A DNA stretch of 64,000 nucleotides, from the NCBI GenBank assembly GCA_963797785.1, contig CAWCQT010000002.1, forward strand, positions 1,240,001-1,304,000, in the 5' to 3' direction. Source of the DNA: Jatrophihabitans sp963797785 (lineage in GTDB: Bacteria; Actinomycetota; Actinomycetes; Mycobacteriales; Jatrophihabitantaceae). This document shows positions 9,231 to 17,564 of this stretch, piece by piece. A program made the translations under genes and the position numbers. The notes below the pieces were generated by a model. The model was not told the DNA's origin and made no database searches. It saw nothing but the letters and a program-made list of their open reading frames with translations. Each line of letters starts with the position of its first letter. The stretch's first letter is position 1.

Positions 9231-9320
9231 GGAGGCTTCGCCTAGTCTGGTCTATGGCGCCGCACTGCTAATGCGGTTTGGGTCACAAGCCCATCCCGGG
9301 TTCGAATCCCGGAGCCTCCG
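9231..9320 (+). tRNA. tRNA-Ser(GCU)
   Basis: The acceptor arms GGAGGCT (9231-9237) and AGCCTCC (9313-9319) pair fully, with discriminator G at 9320. The anticodon loop CTGCTAA, closed by a GCGCA/TGCGG-type stem, gives anticodon GCU. There is a long variable arm typical of tRNA-Ser, and the T arm contains GGTTCGAATCC. CCA is not encoded. It lies 47 bp upstream of tRNA-Arg on the same strand. Confidence 0.95.
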
Positions 9321-9367
9321 CGCTTTCCCTGTGTTGCGGGCCGGTAGAGTGGCCCGCTGGCACACCA

Positions 9368-9440
9368 GCGCCCGTAGCTCAACGGATAGAGCACTTGACT
9401 ACGGATCAAGAGGTTGCAGGTTCGAGTCCTGCCGGGCGCA
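9368..9440 (+). tRNA. tRNA-Arg(ACG), integration target of the island
   Basis: A 73-nt cloverleaf. Acceptor GCGCCCG (9368-9374) pairs with CGGGCGC (9433-9439), with discriminator A. The anticodon stem CTTGA/TCAAG closes a CTACGGA loop, giving anticodon ACG, and the T arm contains GGTTCGAGTCC. The 3' part of the gene from the anticodon stem onward is duplicated at 43102-43147. This shows that it served as the attB site for a tyrosine-integrase element whose integration left the tRNA intact. Confidence 0.96.
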
Positions 9441-9441
9441 C
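9396..9441 (+). repeat. attL: left copy of the 46-bp direct repeat (inside tRNA-Arg)
   Basis: From T9396 to C9441 the sequence is identical, base for base, to 43102-43147. It covers the anticodon arm, variable region, T arm, acceptor 3' strand and one base beyond the tRNA. Its position at a tRNA 3' end beside an integrase remnant is the hallmark of a tyrosine-recombinase attachment site. Confidence 0.93.
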
Positions 9442-9442
9442 A

Positions 9443-9889
9443 CTAAAAGGGCCCGTATTTACTGGGCCGTAGCGCCTGATTCTCTACCGGACGAGTGGAC
9501 AATCCGGGTCTGGTCCGCAAACAGTCCGCAGCAGCTCGAGCCGACCTCATGGGATCCGCGACTTCGTTGAGCTGATCGTCGAACAGGTGTCCGTATAGAT
9601 CGAGGGTCATCGTGGTGGACTGATGACCCAGCCTCGTCTGCACCACCTTCACGTTCGCGCCCGCGGCGATGGCCAAGGACGCTGCCGTGTGCCGCAGCGA
9701 GTGCGGCGTGATTCGGGTGGCTCGCGGCGTGGGCAACCAGGTGGATGACCGGGACGTCGTCGGCTGTGTGACATCCACGCGGTTCACGACGACCCATGCA
9801 CGGCCTTCGTCCTGTCCCTTTGCGTGACCTACTGCTGTATCAACTTTCGTACTTGTCCTGCAACTTTGGTGCTCGATCTGCTGTATCAA
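9443..9889 (-). pseudogene. Truncated tyrosine-type site-specific integrase (C-terminal catalytic part)
   Basis: The readable part, about 9443-9770, encodes the end of a phage-type integrase. It contains the box II Arg-His context PHSLRHTAASLAIAAG, the LGHQSTTMTLDLYGHLF segment with the second His, and the nucleophilic Tyr (in LDLYGH). The N-terminal core-binding and arm-binding domains and the first catalytic Arg are missing; the residues upstream of about 9770 do not read as integrase. The stop codon lies 2 bp from attL, the normal position for an integrase that inserted this island. As it stands it cannot be a working recombinase. Confidence 0.85.
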
Positions 9890-9904
9890 CTAGCCGGACG
9901 CTCA

Positions 9905-10614
9905 ATGCCACGGGGGCGGCCGAGTCGCGACACGATCTTCGATCGCTGCGCTTCGGCACTCGACGAACTGCAGCGCTTCGGCGGCCTGCCGCGCCCGGCC
10001 GAGGCAGGCGGGATCTGGGACGACATCTGGCACCTCGAGGCGCACAACTCGACAGCCATCGAAGGCAACACCCTCGTCCTGCGCGAGGTCGAACGCCTGC
10101 TCGACACCGGGCAGGCCATCGACACCGCGAACTCCCTGACCGAACGAATCGGCTCCGGCGCCATCGCGGCCCGCGACCTACCGATCGAGCTCGCCCGGAT
10201 CCACACCGCCTTCGAACGGATCCATCCGTTCATCGACGGCAACGGGCGAGCCGGTCGCCTCGCGCTCAACCTCATCCTGGTCCGGCTTGGATTTCCACCG
10301 GCGATCATCTTCAAGCGCGACCCGCGAGAAATATCTGACCGCGCTCGACCAGGCCGACAAGGGTGACAGCGGCCGGCTTGCCGAACAACTCGCCAGATCG
10401 GCCATCGACAACCCGCACCGCTTTGTCGTCCCCAACATCGCCGGCCCCGCCCGGATCGCTCCGCTCCCTCGAGGACTACGAACTCAGCTACGAGGCGCTT
10501 CGACAGGCTGCTCGACGCGGACGACTCGAGGCCCAGCAGGGCTCCGACGGCGTTTGGCGATCTAGCCGCCATGCCGTCGAGCAATACAAGGCCGCACGCC
10601 ACCGCCGCGTCTGA
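9905..10614 (+). pseudogene. Fic family AMP-transferase-like protein, broken by two frameshifts
   Basis: Fic enzymes transfer AMP or a similar group from a nucleotide to a target-protein hydroxyl. The first frame (start ATG 9905) shows the inhibitory-helix motif NSTAIEGN ([ST]xxxE[GN]), placed before the core as in class II Fic proteins, and the catalytic motif HPFIDGNGRAGR. Around 10325, at a CCC run after FKRD, the frame shifts by one base and continues as REKYLTALDQADKGDSGRLA. Around 10455 it shifts again into SLEDYELSYEALRQAARRGR, a C-terminal winged-helix-like part that ends at 10614. The reassembled protein would be about 235 residues. Both shifts are single-base, so either real decay or sequencing error is possible. 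It is divergent from the integrase remnant. Confidence 0.85.
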
Positions 10615-11087
10615 GCTGCTGGCCGAACCTGACCGCGTCGGATGCGATCTGCCACGAACCGACTGGCTTCGCCGACATGAGGCGACGGTCGCCCTCAAAC
10701 GCGTCAAGAGTCCAGGGCAAAACCCTTGATCAAGTTACCGGCTCTGCCGATGAGCCGGTGCGTCCGGCCAGTGCCGAGATTCAGTTGTCGTTGTCGGTCT
10801 CGCGCGGCTCTCCGTCAGACTCGAGAGGCGACTTCGCGTGGAAGGCGGGCCGAGATGGCCGAAAGTTATTGGGCTAGCCGAAATGCACGCCGGTCGCGTT
10901 GCTTTGGGCTTCGAGCAGGCGTGGGGCCCAGACTCGTCGTCGGCCTCGTGCTCTACCTAGTTACCTCGACTGGTACTTCGCATCCTGGGGTTCGCGGTTG
11001 TAAGGGCGGCTCATGTCGGTGGTTGTCGGCTCAATGCGGAGCCACCATGGTCGAGACGCGAACAGGGCGACGGCAAGAACTTGACGG
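10615..11087. other. Gene-poor spacer
   Basis: No open frame here has convincing codon use or a recognisable product, and I see no strong hairpin or repeat. It is probably decayed island DNA following the Fic relic. Confidence 0.5.
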
Positions 11088-11402
11088 TCAGTCGCTGTTG
11101 CTACTTCGATTCATCCAACCACGTCCAAGGATGAGCAGCACGAGACCCACGACACCCACCGCCAGGAACACCCGACAGGCCACGCGCACGACGGCTAGGT
11201 ATCGAGCGTTGTAGCGATCGAAGAACGCTCGACGCTCTGGGGTGTCCCTCGCGCTGCCGGGACGCGTCGGGTTCGGAGTAGGTGGTACCCCGTGGCTCCG
11301 AGGTACAGCACGGAAGCCGGTCAGGACGCTCCCGGAAAACCGCCACCCGGGCATGCCACCGCCGACCGCTTCAAAGCGTGTGCATACGGACGGTCTACCC
11401 AT
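11088..11402 (-). CDS. Possible small membrane protein
   Basis: An open frame of 104 codons; ATG at 11354 would give 88 residues. The N-terminal part is Pro/Arg-rich and low in complexity. Residues about 58-100 contain a charged helix (RRAFFDRYNARYLAVVRVA) leading into one clear transmembrane segment, VFLAVGVVGLVLLILGRGW, followed by a short polar tail. The hydrophobic helix with positive flanks supports a genuine single-pass protein, but no family is recognised. It may equally be an accident of a GC-rich spacer. Confidence 0.35.
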   Translation of the reverse strand: MGRPSVCTRFEAVGGGMPGWRFSGSVLTGFRAVPRSHGVPPTPNPTRPGSARDTPERRAFFDRYNARYLAVVRVACRVFLAVGVVGLVLLILGRGWMNRSSNSD

Positions 11403-11660
11403 CGCAGCGGCCCTACCGGCTGCTGTCCGCGCAGGCGGCTCTGGCCGGTAATCTGCTGGGTAGCGGCTCTACCGGATCTTGCGCGCCGGTCGGCTCTAGC
11501 CCGGCTCTGCCGGGATGGACTGCTGGGCTCATACCGGATCTGCCGCTAGTGACGCATCGGCTCGTACAGCGACGTCTACTTCGTCATCCAACGGCTACCG
11601 CACCTGATCTGCCGCGACAAGCGCCGTGGCTATCTGGCTCTGCCGCTGCTCGGAGTGCGT
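11399..11660 (+). repeat. Degenerate cluster of the island hairpin repeat
   Basis: This spacer holds several diverged copies of the 25-bp repeat, with segments such as CGCAGCGGCCCTACCGGCT, TAGCGGCTCTACCGGATCTT and ATACCGGATCTGCCGCTAG. All are in + orientation and are separated by partly related sequence, as though an older array had decayed. Confidence 0.6.
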
Positions 11661-12277
11661 CGCTTGTCGCGGACGGCATCGAACGCATCCATGATGCGCC
11701 CGTTGCACGCCTCGGACACGCGGGTGCGCACTCGCTCTGATCAGCTGGTTGCCACTCGGCATCGGGCTGCCATGACGTGGCAATCTCGACGATCGCGCAG
11801 CCACTGGGGTGTTCTGGTCCCTGTTCGACAATCTCGACCTTAGCGGGCTGAAGATACAGGCGGCAGACGGGCGCTGCTCACGTCGCCGGGCCTCGAATCG
11901 CGCCACCGAGTCGGCTGAGCTCCGTTCGGACTGAGCCGCCCGTCCGAGGACCCGTGATCGATCACCGGCGCCGACGTCGACTAGACCGCTGACGAGCTCC
12001 GCGCTGCCGCGTCTCTGCCGCGTAGCGGCTCTACCGGCTCTGCCGCGTTGAGTGTGCGATAGCCGTCGATGTCGAGCAGGGTCGAGGCGGGAGTGCGCCG
12101 CGCAGATTGGTCGATTTGGGCCGGGTCGAAATACCGGTTCTACCGACGAGGGTGCCGCAAGTTCGTTTACTTCGGTCTTACCGGCAACGCCGCCTTGTCT
12201 CCTCCGATCCACGTTGCCTTTCGCCGAACGCTCGTGGCCACGCGGGGCTTCGCTTGACCTCGCAGGCAGCGCAGCGG
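11403..12277. other. Gene-poor spacer upstream of the adenylate cyclase
   Basis: About 870 bp hold only the hairpin-repeat cluster (11399-11660) and one further copy (12011-12050). Frames that cross it have no coding character. Upstream extension of the cyclase frame (to 12107) runs through this DNA and is not treated as coding. Confidence 0.5.
12011..12050 (+). repeat. Island hairpin repeat copy
   Basis: One and a half copies in + orientation, reading TCTGCCGCGTAGCGGCTCTA and then CCGGCTCTGCCGCG. The GCCGC/GCGGC stem of the first unit is kept apart from a C-to-T loop change. Confidence 0.7.
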
Positions 12278-13621
12278 ATGAGTACGGTCACAGCACCCCT
12301 ACGAGAGGTGATTGAGATCAGCGGACGCCAGCCGTTTCGTTTGCAGACGATGAATGGCCATACACACTGGCTCGCCCGACTGCTGAACCGTGCGGTGCTT
12401 CCCTCTGACGACGCGGCCACGGCGTCGCGAAAACGGTTGGCGACCGGTAGTCCGTTGGCCGTAGGCCTTCTCGCCATTCCCATCGGCGTCATGTACCTCG
12501 CCTATGGCGAGACCCTGGCGGGTTGGCTGTACATCGGGGTCGTGCTCTGGGTCTGGCTACAGGCCATGCTGTTGGCGTTCTATCACCGCCGCCTCGAGGT
12601 GTCGTTCTGGACGAGTGCAATCGCGTCGCTGCTCGGGCACCTGGCAATCATCATCGACCTGGGCGACATCGTGCACTCCGGAGCGATCGTCTTCTGGGAT
12701 CTGGCATTCCCGGTTGCCACCGGCATCGTGTTCGTTCCGTGGCGAAGACTCGTCCCGTTGTTCGTCCTGTACGGCGTCAACGTCACGGTCGCGGTCGTGT
12801 TCGTCGGCTCCGACCGCAGCCGGTTGCCGCCCGGCCCAGAGAAGGCGATCTTGCTGGCCAACGTGCTCGGGCTATCGGTGTTGGCCGTCTCCATCATCGC
12901 CGTCTTTGTCAGCCAGCGGGACGTCGCCTTTCGGCTGCTGGCCGAGGAGCAGCGCAAGGTTCGAGCGCTGCTGCTCAGCATCCTGCCCGAGAAGATCGCC
13001 GACGAGCTCACCAAATCTCCGCACGTGATCGCCGAACACTTTGACGACGTCAGCGTGCTGTTCGCCGACGTAGTCGGATTCACCCCGTTGTCCGCCGGGA
13101 TGACGCCGGTCGAACTCGTCGAGGTACTCGACGAACTCTTTGGCTGCTTCGACGACCTGGTCGATCAGGCTGGGCTGGAGAAGATCAAGACGATCGGCGA
13201 TTGCTACATGGTCGCGGCCGGCGTGCCCGGACCGCGGGCCGACCACGCCGACGCTCTGGTGCATCTGGCGCTCGAGATGCAGCGGGCGTCAAGGGCCCGC
13301 GAGTTCGGCGCACACTGCCTGGAGATTCGCGTTGGCATCAACTCCGGGTCCGTAGTGGCCGGCGTGATCGGTCGCCGCAAGTTCAGCTATGACCTCTGGG
13401 GTGACGTGGTCAACCTGGCCAGCCGTATGGAGTCCCACGGAGCACCTGGCACCGTCCAGATCACCGAATCCACGTACGACCTGGTGAGGGACCAGTTCCA
13501 CTGCATCTCGCGCACTGGCGTGGATGTCAAGGGTAAGGGCTCAATGCCGACCTGGGTCGTCGAATCGGCACGGACGATCGCCACGGGCAGGGAGGACGCG
13601 AAACGCGACTCACCGATGTAG
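12278..13621 (+). CDS. Membrane-bound class III adenylate cyclase (Rv1625c-like)
   Basis: Makes cAMP from ATP. With ATG 12278 as start the protein has 447 residues. About six hydrophobic segments occupy residues 50-215, then a short coupling helix (EEQRKVRALLLSILPEKIADEL), then the cyclase domain from about 245 to 420. All catalytic positions are present: metal-binding Asp in LFADVVGFT and in TIGDCYMV, adenine-selecting Lys in LEKIKTIGD and Asp in DLWGDVVN, and the transition-state Asn/Arg in VNLASRMES. The Lys/Asp pair indicates ATP rather than GTP. The layout matches the mycobacterial six-helix cyclase Rv1625c. It stands alone within the island. Confidence 0.93.
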   Translation: MSTVTAPLREVIEISGRQPFRLQTMNGHTHWLARLLNRAVLPSDDAATASRKRLATGSPLAVGLLAIPIGVMYLAYGETLAGWLYIGVVLWVWLQAMLLAFYHRRLEVSFWTSAIASLLGHLAIIIDLGDIVHSGAIVFWDLAFPVATGIVFVPWRRLVPLFVLYGVNVTVAVVFVGSDRSRLPPGPEKAILLANVLGLSVLAVSIIAVFVSQRDVAFRLLAEEQRKVRALLLSILPEKIADELTKSPHVIAEHFDDVSVLFADVVGFTPLSAGMTPVELVEVLDELFGCFDDLVDQAGLEKIKTIGDCYMVAAGVPGPRADHADALVHLALEMQRASRAREFGAHCLEIRVGINSGSVVAGVIGRRKFSYDLWGDVVNLASRMESHGAPGTVQITESTYDLVRDQFHCISRTGVDVKGKGSMPTWVVESARTIATGREDAKRDSPM

Positions 13622-13926
13622 CCGCCGATCGTGCTCTGTCAAGCACGACGCGTTCGTGCCTCGAAGCCGCCCAGCGAATCTGCGGCGAGCCGCTCACCGG
13701 ATCCGCCCGGCGAGTGGATCGACCGGATTTGCCGCGAAGTGCGGGCGATAGCCGTCGTTAGGCGCGTCGCACCACGACTGTCACCGCGTGCAGATGGGTC
13801 TGTATGCGTTGATCAAACAACCGGCTTTGGCTCCCCTCTGTGTCAAGACGCGGCTGGGAGGTCGGTTCTAGGCTGGTCGGCGGCGGGTCCGGGAAGTGAC
13901 TGATCCGAAGTGTCGATGTCGGGGTG
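13622..13926. other. Spacer between cyclase and IS110 relic
   Basis: About 300 bp with no gene. A degenerate hairpin-repeat-like stretch (GGATTTGCCGCGAAGTGCGG, around 13726) is present. The right part presumably includes the 3' flank of the IS110-type element, but I cannot define its end. Confidence 0.4.
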
Positions 13927-14470
13927 TTAGTCGGCCACGCTGGATTGAAGAGTCGTCCCCGGGTGTCCTCCCGGGCTCGCCCCAAGTGGCCGCAGTGAAT
14001 CAGCGACGAGCTGTCGATAGACGACATCGGACAGGCGCCGTTTGAGGCAGCGCATCGCTTCCATCGAGGTTTTGCCAGCGGCTTTCTTGCGGTCGAAGTA
14101 GGCGCGGCCTTCGGTGGGGTTGCGGAGCTGGACGACGGCCATCAGGTGCAGGACACGGTTGATCTGTCGGTTTCCGCCGCGCGACAGACGGTGGCGGACG
14201 TGATCGCCGGAGGAGGCATCGATCGGTGCGGTGCCTGTCCAAGACGCGAAATGCGCCCTGGGGGGAAAGCGGGTGATGTCGCCGACCTCGACGAGCAGGC
14301 GGGCAGCACCTGATGGGCCAATCCCATGCAGGTCGGTGAGCATCGTGCCGGTCTCGGCGAGCAGCGCTTTGAGCTCCTTGTCGGCGGCCTTCTTGCGGCC
14401 GTAGATCCGTTCGAGATCGCTGATCAACTCCGCAGCAACGCGGGTCCATCCCGATCACCACAGCGCTCAC
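13927..14470 (-). pseudogene. IS110-family transposase with internal deletion of the catalytic domain
   Basis: The gene begins at GTG 14470 with the IS110 N-terminus VSAVVIGMDP. At about 14441, right after that motif, the reading jumps by one frame into VAAELISDLERIYGRKKAAD, a segment normally some 200 residues further on. The rest is a full Transposase_20 domain: LHGIGPSGAARLLVEVGD, FASWTGTAPIDASSGD and HRLSRGGNRQINRVLHLMA, with the conserved Ser-containing pocket. The deletion removed almost the whole DEDD (RuvC-like) nuclease domain and shifted the frame, so the transposase is dead. IS110 elements insert using a non-coding bridge RNA encoded beside the gene. Confidence 0.88.
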
Positions 14471-14929
14471 TGTTGATCTCCCCTCCACTCGAACCAGTTG
14501 ACTGTTGTCCGAGCTGGGAGGGCACCGCTACTTCGAGCAGAGCAAACCCCTCTTGAGCCACTCCCCGCTCAGAGCGGCACCCGGTCCTCGCAGGCCAAAT
14601 GAGAGCCACACGACCAAGCGTGGCAGCCGATGAGAGAGCAACGAACCGGGCACCTGGACCAAGCCTTGCCAGACCTGATCCTGCCGTCAATGAAACAAGT
14701 AGCCGATGAGCGCGCACGCGGTTCCACGCAGATGAGCGCGTGTGGGGGCCATTCCGATTCGGATGCGCGCCGGTCAGCCGGGGCGTGTCCCGCGTGTACC
14801 CGACCTGGGTCCAGTGTTCGTCGGTCCGGCGGGCGGAAGCGTCGTCGCTGTGACACACTTTCGGGCGTCTGACGGCGGTCGGCGACCCGTACACGGCTGG
14901 TCGCGACGGGCGTCATGGAGTGGGGAACG
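14471..14929. other. Spacer upstream of the IS110 relic; possible left end and bridge-RNA region
   Basis: No protein gene is seen. In IS110-group elements the non-coding stretch 5' of the transposase carries the left end and bridge RNA, so the part next to 14470 (minus strand) is where such an RNA would lie. I cannot fold it here and do not claim it is intact. Confidence 0.35.
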
Positions 14930-16195
14930 ATGCGCGTAGTTCAAGGTCGGAAGGTCGTGCGCGCGGTGGGCGTCGCGGTTACCGGTGGAGTGCTTGCCGG
15001 GACGCTGACGGTCTCCGGCGGTGGAGCGGCGGAAGCGGCCAGCTCACCGGTCGCGACGGCCGCCGGAACAGGGGGGGTGATGATCCTCCCGCAGAACTGC
15101 ACGAGCGAGGTGATCGAAGTCTCGGACATCACGACCTTGTCCCGTGTCACGTGCACCTGGGGCACAAACGCCACCGAGTCCAAGTTCGTCGTGCCCGCGG
15201 ACGTGAGCAATGGCTTCTTGCACGTGGCGCTCAGAGGTGCCGACGGCCGCGGTGGCGGAGGTTTCCGCGACTCTTTCGAACGTGATGAGCATCTGAACAA
15301 CGGGGGGAACGGTGCTTTGGTCACCGGCAAGGTCCCGGTCGTGACGAGGGGCTTCGGGATCACGTCAGATCGTGAGGTCAGGCCAGGCGAACACCTCTAC
15401 CTGGAAGTGGGCGGTCGGGGCGGTCGCGCGGGCAACTGCTACGGCGGAAGCGGCGGATGGAACGGCGGCGCCGACGGCGGCGCGGACGACTCCTCCATAT
15501 GCGGGCTCGGCGACTCCTATCCCGGTGGCGGTGGCGGCGGCGCGAGCGACATCCAGCGTCTGCCGCGGGAGACGGACGTCGGCGGGTGGCAGACCGTCCG
15601 CACCGCCAAATCGAGCATCGTGGTCGCCGGCGGCGGAGGTGGCGGCGGTGGACAGGCCCACTTCAGCGGCGCCGATTTCCTGGACTCCACCGAAGGTGCC
15701 GTCGGCGGAAATGCCGGGCAGGCCGGGAAGGATGGCGCCTTCGTGGCGGTTAGGCCCCTTGCGTTGAGTCCGAACCGCGGAGGCGGTCCGGGAACGAGTA
15801 ACGCCGGTGGCCACCTCGGCCACCGCGCAACGACCAACAAGCCGGGGTGTAGCAGCGGCAATGACGGCCCGCTCGGCGGTTCCGGAGAGCTCGGACACGG
15901 TGGCGACGGAACGTCCGGCTACTCCCCGTTCTCGTTCAACACCGCCGGCCCGAGCGTTGCCGGCGGCGCCGGCGGCGGTGGCGGCGGCGGTCTGTACGGC
16001 GGTGGCGGCGGCGGTGGCGGTTACGGTTGCGAGGTCGACCACGCCCAGATCGCGGGGGCCGGCGGCGGCGGCGGCTCAAGTCTCCTACCGCCGATCGACG
16101 GCCACATCTCCGTCGACCAGTTGATAACACCCGTCGCGAATCATTCATTTGTCAAGATTTGGTGGGAGACGACAGACCTCCCCATCAACGGCTGA
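14930..16195 (+). CDS. Secreted glycine-rich protein with ALK-type glycine-rich domain
   Basis: A 421-residue exported protein. The start is ATG 14930, preceded by GGAG and GGGGA at 14917-14926; an ATG at 14915 is in frame but less well placed. A basic stretch and hydrophobic core (VVRAVGVAVTGGVLAGTLTV) with AEAA form a signal peptide. From about residue 70 the pattern is that of the glycine-rich domain first known in ALK/LTK receptors: a beta-strand entry (ESKFVVPADVSNGFLHVALRG), RPGEHLYLEVGGRGGRAG, then GGGGGGASDIQ, WQTVRTAKSSIVVAGGGGG and runs of six to eight glycines. Paired cysteines are spread through it. Role unknown, probably extracellular or surface. Confidence 0.8.
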   Translation: MRVVQGRKVVRAVGVAVTGGVLAGTLTVSGGGAAEAASSPVATAAGTGGVMILPQNCTSEVIEVSDITTLSRVTCTWGTNATESKFVVPADVSNGFLHVALRGADGRGGGGFRDSFERDEHLNNGGNGALVTGKVPVVTRGFGITSDREVRPGEHLYLEVGGRGGRAGNCYGGSGGWNGGADGGADDSSICGLGDSYPGGGGGGASDIQRLPRETDVGGWQTVRTAKSSIVVAGGGGGGGGQAHFSGADFLDSTEGAVGGNAGQAGKDGAFVAVRPLALSPNRGGGPGTSNAGGHLGHRATTNKPGCSSGNDGPLGGSGELGHGGDGTSGYSPFSFNTAGPSVAGGAGGGGGGGLYGGGGGGGGYGCEVDHAQIAGAGGGGGSSLLPPIDGHISVDQLITPVANHSFVKIWWETTDLPING

Positions 16196-16206
16196 ACCAA
16201 AGCGCC

Positions 16207-16273
16207 CCAGGCGATGCCGATCTTCGCCTGGCGCGGCCACACGACCGGCCCACGTTCGTCCGAACGTGGGCCG
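16207..16273 (+). terminator. Two tandem hairpins after the glycine-rich gene
   Basis: The first hairpin pairs CCAGGCGA (16207-16214) with TCGCCTGG (16224-16231). The second has a perfect 13-bp stem, CGGCCCACGTTCG (16246-16258) with CGAACGTGGGCCG (16261-16273), and a 2-nt loop. They begin 12 bp after the stop codon. No U-tract follows, as is usual in actinobacteria. Confidence 0.75.
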
Positions 16274-16304
16274 CGAGTGTGTTCGGCTCGATTCACGAAC
16301 ACCA

Positions 16305-16363
16305 CCGCGTAGCGGTGCTACCGGATCTGCCGCGCAGCGGTGCTACCGGCTCTGCCGCTCTGC
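16305..16363 (+). repeat. Island hairpin repeat, two tandem units
   Basis: Two + units in tandem read CGTAGCGGTGCTACCGGATC and CGCAGCGGTGCTACCGGCTC, followed by TGCCGCTCTGCG. They lie between the terminator of the glycine-rich gene and the AraC start. Open reading through this array is one reason for placing the AraC start downstream. Confidence 0.75.
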
Positions 16364-16426
16364 GTCCGAGACGCACGCTCACGCGCGCCGACGACAAGAT
16401 GGCACCGGTCTGATGCACTGGACGGT

Positions 16427-17146
16427 GTGTATGCAGAGTTTCGGTCGCCGGTCGCCGGCGTTCAGTGCACTTGGGAGCGGCAGGCGTTCACAAGAACCCC
16501 ACCGCTGATCATCCCAGACGGCTGCGTGGACCTCGTGTGGTTCTCCGACGGGCGGTTGGAGATTGCGGGTCCCGATACGGTGGCTCGCCGGGTTCAGGTC
16601 AATCTAGGATTAGAGATTGTCGGAGTCCGCCTGGCCACGGCGGCGGCTCGCCGTGTGCTCGGGGTGCCGGTCGGCGAACTCCGCGATCTGCAGCCGCCCC
16701 TGGTAGCAGTTGGCGGGGCATGGCAGCCGACCGTTCGTAAATTCGAGGAACTAAACGACCGCCCCATCTCGGATCGGCGCGAAGCACTGGTGACTCTGGC
16801 TGCCCGTGCCGTTGGCAGACCCAATGACGTGCTGGTGGAGGCTGCTGTCCGCCGTCTCGAGCGGTCGCCTGACATAAAGGTCAGCTCGCTCGCCGACGAT
16901 ATGGGAGTCAGCGCCAGGCAGTTGCAACGCCGCTTTGTCGACGAGGTTGGCTATGCGCCAAAGACCTTCGCGCGGATCGCGCGGTTGCGTCGACTCCTTT
17001 CCGTCGCCGCAACCGCGCCCGACCTAGCCTCGGCGGCTCTAACCTGCGGGTTCGCAAGCCAGGCGCATATGGCCGACGATGTGCGTGCCCTCACTTCGAT
17101 GACTCCTGTCCGTTTTCTGGAAGACCGCCTCGGATGGAGCCCGTAG
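16427..17146 (+). CDS. AraC-family regulator with DUF6597-like N-terminal domain
   Basis: A transcription factor of about 240 residues. GTG 16427 is chosen because longer forms would run through the hairpin repeat. It gives the N-terminus YAEFRSPVAGVQCTWERQ, typical of DUF6597 domains, followed by PLIIPDGCVDLVWFSDGRL. The C-terminal AraC domain holds two helix-turn-helices: VSSLADDMGVSARQLQRRF near residue 155 and SAALTCGFASQAHMADDVRA near residue 205. It is followed after 10 bp by a small SRPBCC-fold gene, so the two are probably one operon. Confidence 0.85.
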   Translation: MYAEFRSPVAGVQCTWERQAFTRTPPLIIPDGCVDLVWFSDGRLEIAGPDTVARRVQVNLGLEIVGVRLATAAARRVLGVPVGELRDLQPPLVAVGGAWQPTVRKFEELNDRPISDRREALVTLAARAVGRPNDVLVEAAVRRLERSPDIKVSSLADDMGVSARQLQRRFVDEVGYAPKTFARIARLRRLLSVAATAPDLASAALTCGFASQAHMADDVRALTSMTPVRFLEDRLGWSP

Positions 17147-17156
17147 CGTCGAGTGC

Positions 17157-17564
17157 GTGAGCAGCAACCCCGATGTGGCGAGTCGGCACATCAGTCAGGT
17201 CATTCATCAGAGCCCCATTCGGGTCTACGAGTTCGCCTCGAATCCCGAGAATCTGCCAACCTGGGCGTCCGGGCTGGCCCGAAGTCACGTCACCTCTGAC
17301 GGCGATCGCCTCATGGTCGACTCTCCGATGGGACAGGTCACGGTCCGATTCGTGCCTCCCAACGACCTTGGCGTGCTTGATCACGACGTCACCCTTCCAT
17401 CGGGAACCACGGTCACCAACCCGGTCCGGGTGTTGGCCCACCCTGACGGAGCGGAAGTGTTGTTCACAGTCCGGCAGATCGAGCTCACCGACGAGGAGTA
17501 CGAACGCGATCTCCGTTTGGTCAACGATGACTTGAAGCGACTCAAAGCGCTGATGGAGAACTGA
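17157..17564 (+). CDS. SRPBCC (START-like) family protein
   Basis: A 135-residue protein starting at GTG 17157, ten bases after the AraC stop. The opening SRHISQVIHQSPIRVYEFASNPENLPTWASG is the first beta strand and helix of a polyketide-cyclase/START fold. The last third ends in a long amphipathic helix (ERDLRLVNDDLKRLKALMEN), also typical. These folds bind small hydrophobic ligands, and the ligand cannot be inferred. Pairing with a regulator suggests an inducible small-molecule response. Confidence 0.85.
   Translation: MSSNPDVASRHISQVIHQSPIRVYEFASNPENLPTWASGLARSHVTSDGDRLMVDSPMGQVTVRFVPPNDLGVLDHDVTLPSGTTVTNPVRVLAHPDGAEVLFTVRQIELTDEEYERDLRLVNDDLKRLKALMEN

Noticed and set aside
9905..10614. 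Fic-based toxin-antitoxin pair
   Set aside because: No separate antitoxin gene is present. The inhibitory motif is within the same chain and the gene is broken.
12107..12277. N-terminal extension of the adenylate cyclase
   Set aside because: It runs through spacer just past a hairpin-repeat copy, has Arg-rich composition, and no start signal. ATG 12278 fits better.
15365..16042. Minus-strand Ala/Thr-rich frame inside the glycine-rich gene
   Set aside because: It is an artefact of GGC-rich codons read backwards. The + strand has signal peptide, RBS and terminators.
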